From positions 4,898,001 to 4,962,000 of the forward strand of contig OZ245717.1 of NCBI GenBank assembly GCA_965226945.1: 64,000 nucleotides of DNA. Reading direction: 5' to 3'. The notes under the pieces were generated by a model. It was not told the DNA's origin. It ran no database searches and was given only the letters and a program-made list of their open reading frames with translations. The translations under genes and the position numbers were made by a program. Below are positions 63,350-64,000 of this stretch, piece after piece. This DNA is from SYLG01 sp965226945 (lineage in GTDB: Bacteria; Planctomycetota; Planctomycetia; Gemmatales; Gemmataceae). Within the stretch, counting starts at the first letter, position 1; the number at the start of each line of letters is the position of its first letter.

Positions 63350-64000
63350 TACTTCGCGCTCCCGGCCGCTACGGGCTTTGCTGGGAAGGCGCCGAATTCG
63401 GCGAAGGCCTTTTGCGCCGCGGCCACGCCGGCGCCGATTTGCAATTTGTGGCCCATGTCGGAAAGGACGAGTTCGAAGGCGGCGACCGCCGCGAGCACCT
63501 CGAAATAGTCGATATAGCCCATGTGGGCCAAGCGCCAGATTTTGCCCTTGAGCGTGTCCTGGCCACCGGCGACGCGGATGCCGTGTTCTTTTTCCAGCCG
63601 GCCCATGGCCGCCTGGCCATCGATTCCCGCCGGCACTTCGAAGACCGTCAAACCTTCTGTCGGATTGACCTTGGCAAAGAGTTTGAGGTTGAGGCCGGCG
63701 GCGGCGGCGCGGGCGGCGGCAGCCATGCGGGCATGGCGATGCCAGACCTTTTCCATTCCTTCGGCTTTCAGACGCGCCAAGCTGTGCTTGAGCGCCTTGA
63801 TGAGCGTGTTGGCCGGAGTGAAGGGGGTGTCGTTGTTCTTGAGGTTTTCGCGGTATTTGCGCAGGTCGAAATAAAACGATGCAGGCACGCCATTGCCCAG
63901 GGTCTCGTCGACCCGCTTCCAGCCTTTTTCGGAGACCGAGACGAAGGCGAGGCCGGCGGGCAGCATCAGCGCCTTTTGCGATCCGGTAACACAGAAATCG
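63349..64000 (-). CDS. Class-V aminotransferase (serine/alanine-glyoxylate type), 5' part beyond window
   Basis: The C-terminal 216 residues are present; the frame runs on past the right edge. The first codons in the window read DFCVTGSQKALMLPAGLAFV, where Lys in GSQKAL is the PLP-binding lysine of this family. Later parts EGLTVFEVPAGIDGQAAM and VAGGQDTLKGKIWRLAHMGY match the C-terminal domain of serine-pyruvate/alanine-glyoxylate aminotransferases. Being the first gene coupled to serA, it likely supplies the phosphoserine- or serine-forming transamination. A short Ala-rich tail (FPAKPVAAGSAK) follows. Confidence 0.9.
   Translation of the reverse strand, partial: DFCVTGSQKALMLPAGLAFVSVSEKGWKRVDETLGNGVPASFYFDLRKYRENLKNNDTPFTPANTLIKALKHSLARLKAEGMEKVWHRHARMAAAARAAAAGLNLKLFAKVNPTEGLTVFEVPAGIDGQAAMGRLEKEHGIRVAGGQDTLKGKIWRLAHMGYIDYFEVLAAVAAFELVLSDMGHKLQIGAGVAAAQKAFAEFGAFPAKPVAAGSAK

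Overview
The window looks like planctomycete DNA, most likely from the Gemmata side of the phylum. The evidence is two pairs of cytochrome-c/DUF1549/DUF1553 genes each followed by a DUF1501 gene, a TIGR03067-type protein, large extracellular proteins that begin with an 'LExLEDRxxPS'-like tag, and a GC-rich sequence with long antisense open frames. No phage, IS element, integrase or CRISPR array was seen.

Layout. Positions 1-12.1 kb hold three subtilases in tandem. The first is cut by the left edge and has a proline-rich tail. The next two carry about eleven Ig-like repeats each, and their C-terminal halves are near-identical at a constant 5125-base offset. Positions 12.2-20.4 kb hold a cytochrome-c/DUF1549/DUF1553 + Tat-exported DUF1501 pair, a kinase-like/WD40 fusion and a PQQ-type beta-propeller. 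Positions 20.4-25.4 kb hold a TfoX-N protein, a response regulator-SpoIIE phosphatase with its histidine kinase, a small secreted protein and an aldo/keto reductase. Positions 25.5-29.8 kb hold tRNA-Gly(GCC), tig, two clpP genes and a lipoprotein. Positions 29.8-34.8 kb hold a minus-strand sugar-acid operon: enolase-superfamily dehydratase, DHDPS-family aldolase, MFS transporter and ceramidase-like hydrolase. Positions 35-47 kb hold a zinc-ribbon methyltransferase, a secreted unknown, a LamG-phosphoesterase, a degenerate FadJ-like protein, purC, a one-TM protein, an Rrf2 regulator and an FAD protein. Positions 47.7-54.7 kb hold a Gly/Ala/Lys-rich silk-like secreted protein, a TIGR03067 protein, a CAP/cadherin-like protein and a lactate/malate dehydrogenase. 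Positions 54.9-61.7 kb hold a second cytochrome-c/DUF1549/DUF1553 + DUF1501 pair, joined in a tight four-gene unit with a GxDLY/SGNH esterase and a CehA/McbA-type metallohydrolase. The right edge holds serA and a class-V aminotransferase cut by the window end.

How they fit. Housekeeping units (tig-clpP1-clpP2, purC, serA-aminotransferase) are interleaved with exported degradative and surface proteins: subtilases, esterases, phosphoesterase, CAP protein and DUF1501 pairs. The most unusual signals are the mosaic sequence identity between the two long subtilase genes, the N-terminal tag shared by four exported-looking proteins without an obvious signal peptide, a ClpP with Asn in place of the catalytic Asp beside a normal ClpP, an out-of-frame ORF with a near-consensus Shine-Dalgarno overlapping the rrf2-family start, and the four-gene DUF1549/DUF1501/esterase/metallohydrolase operon.
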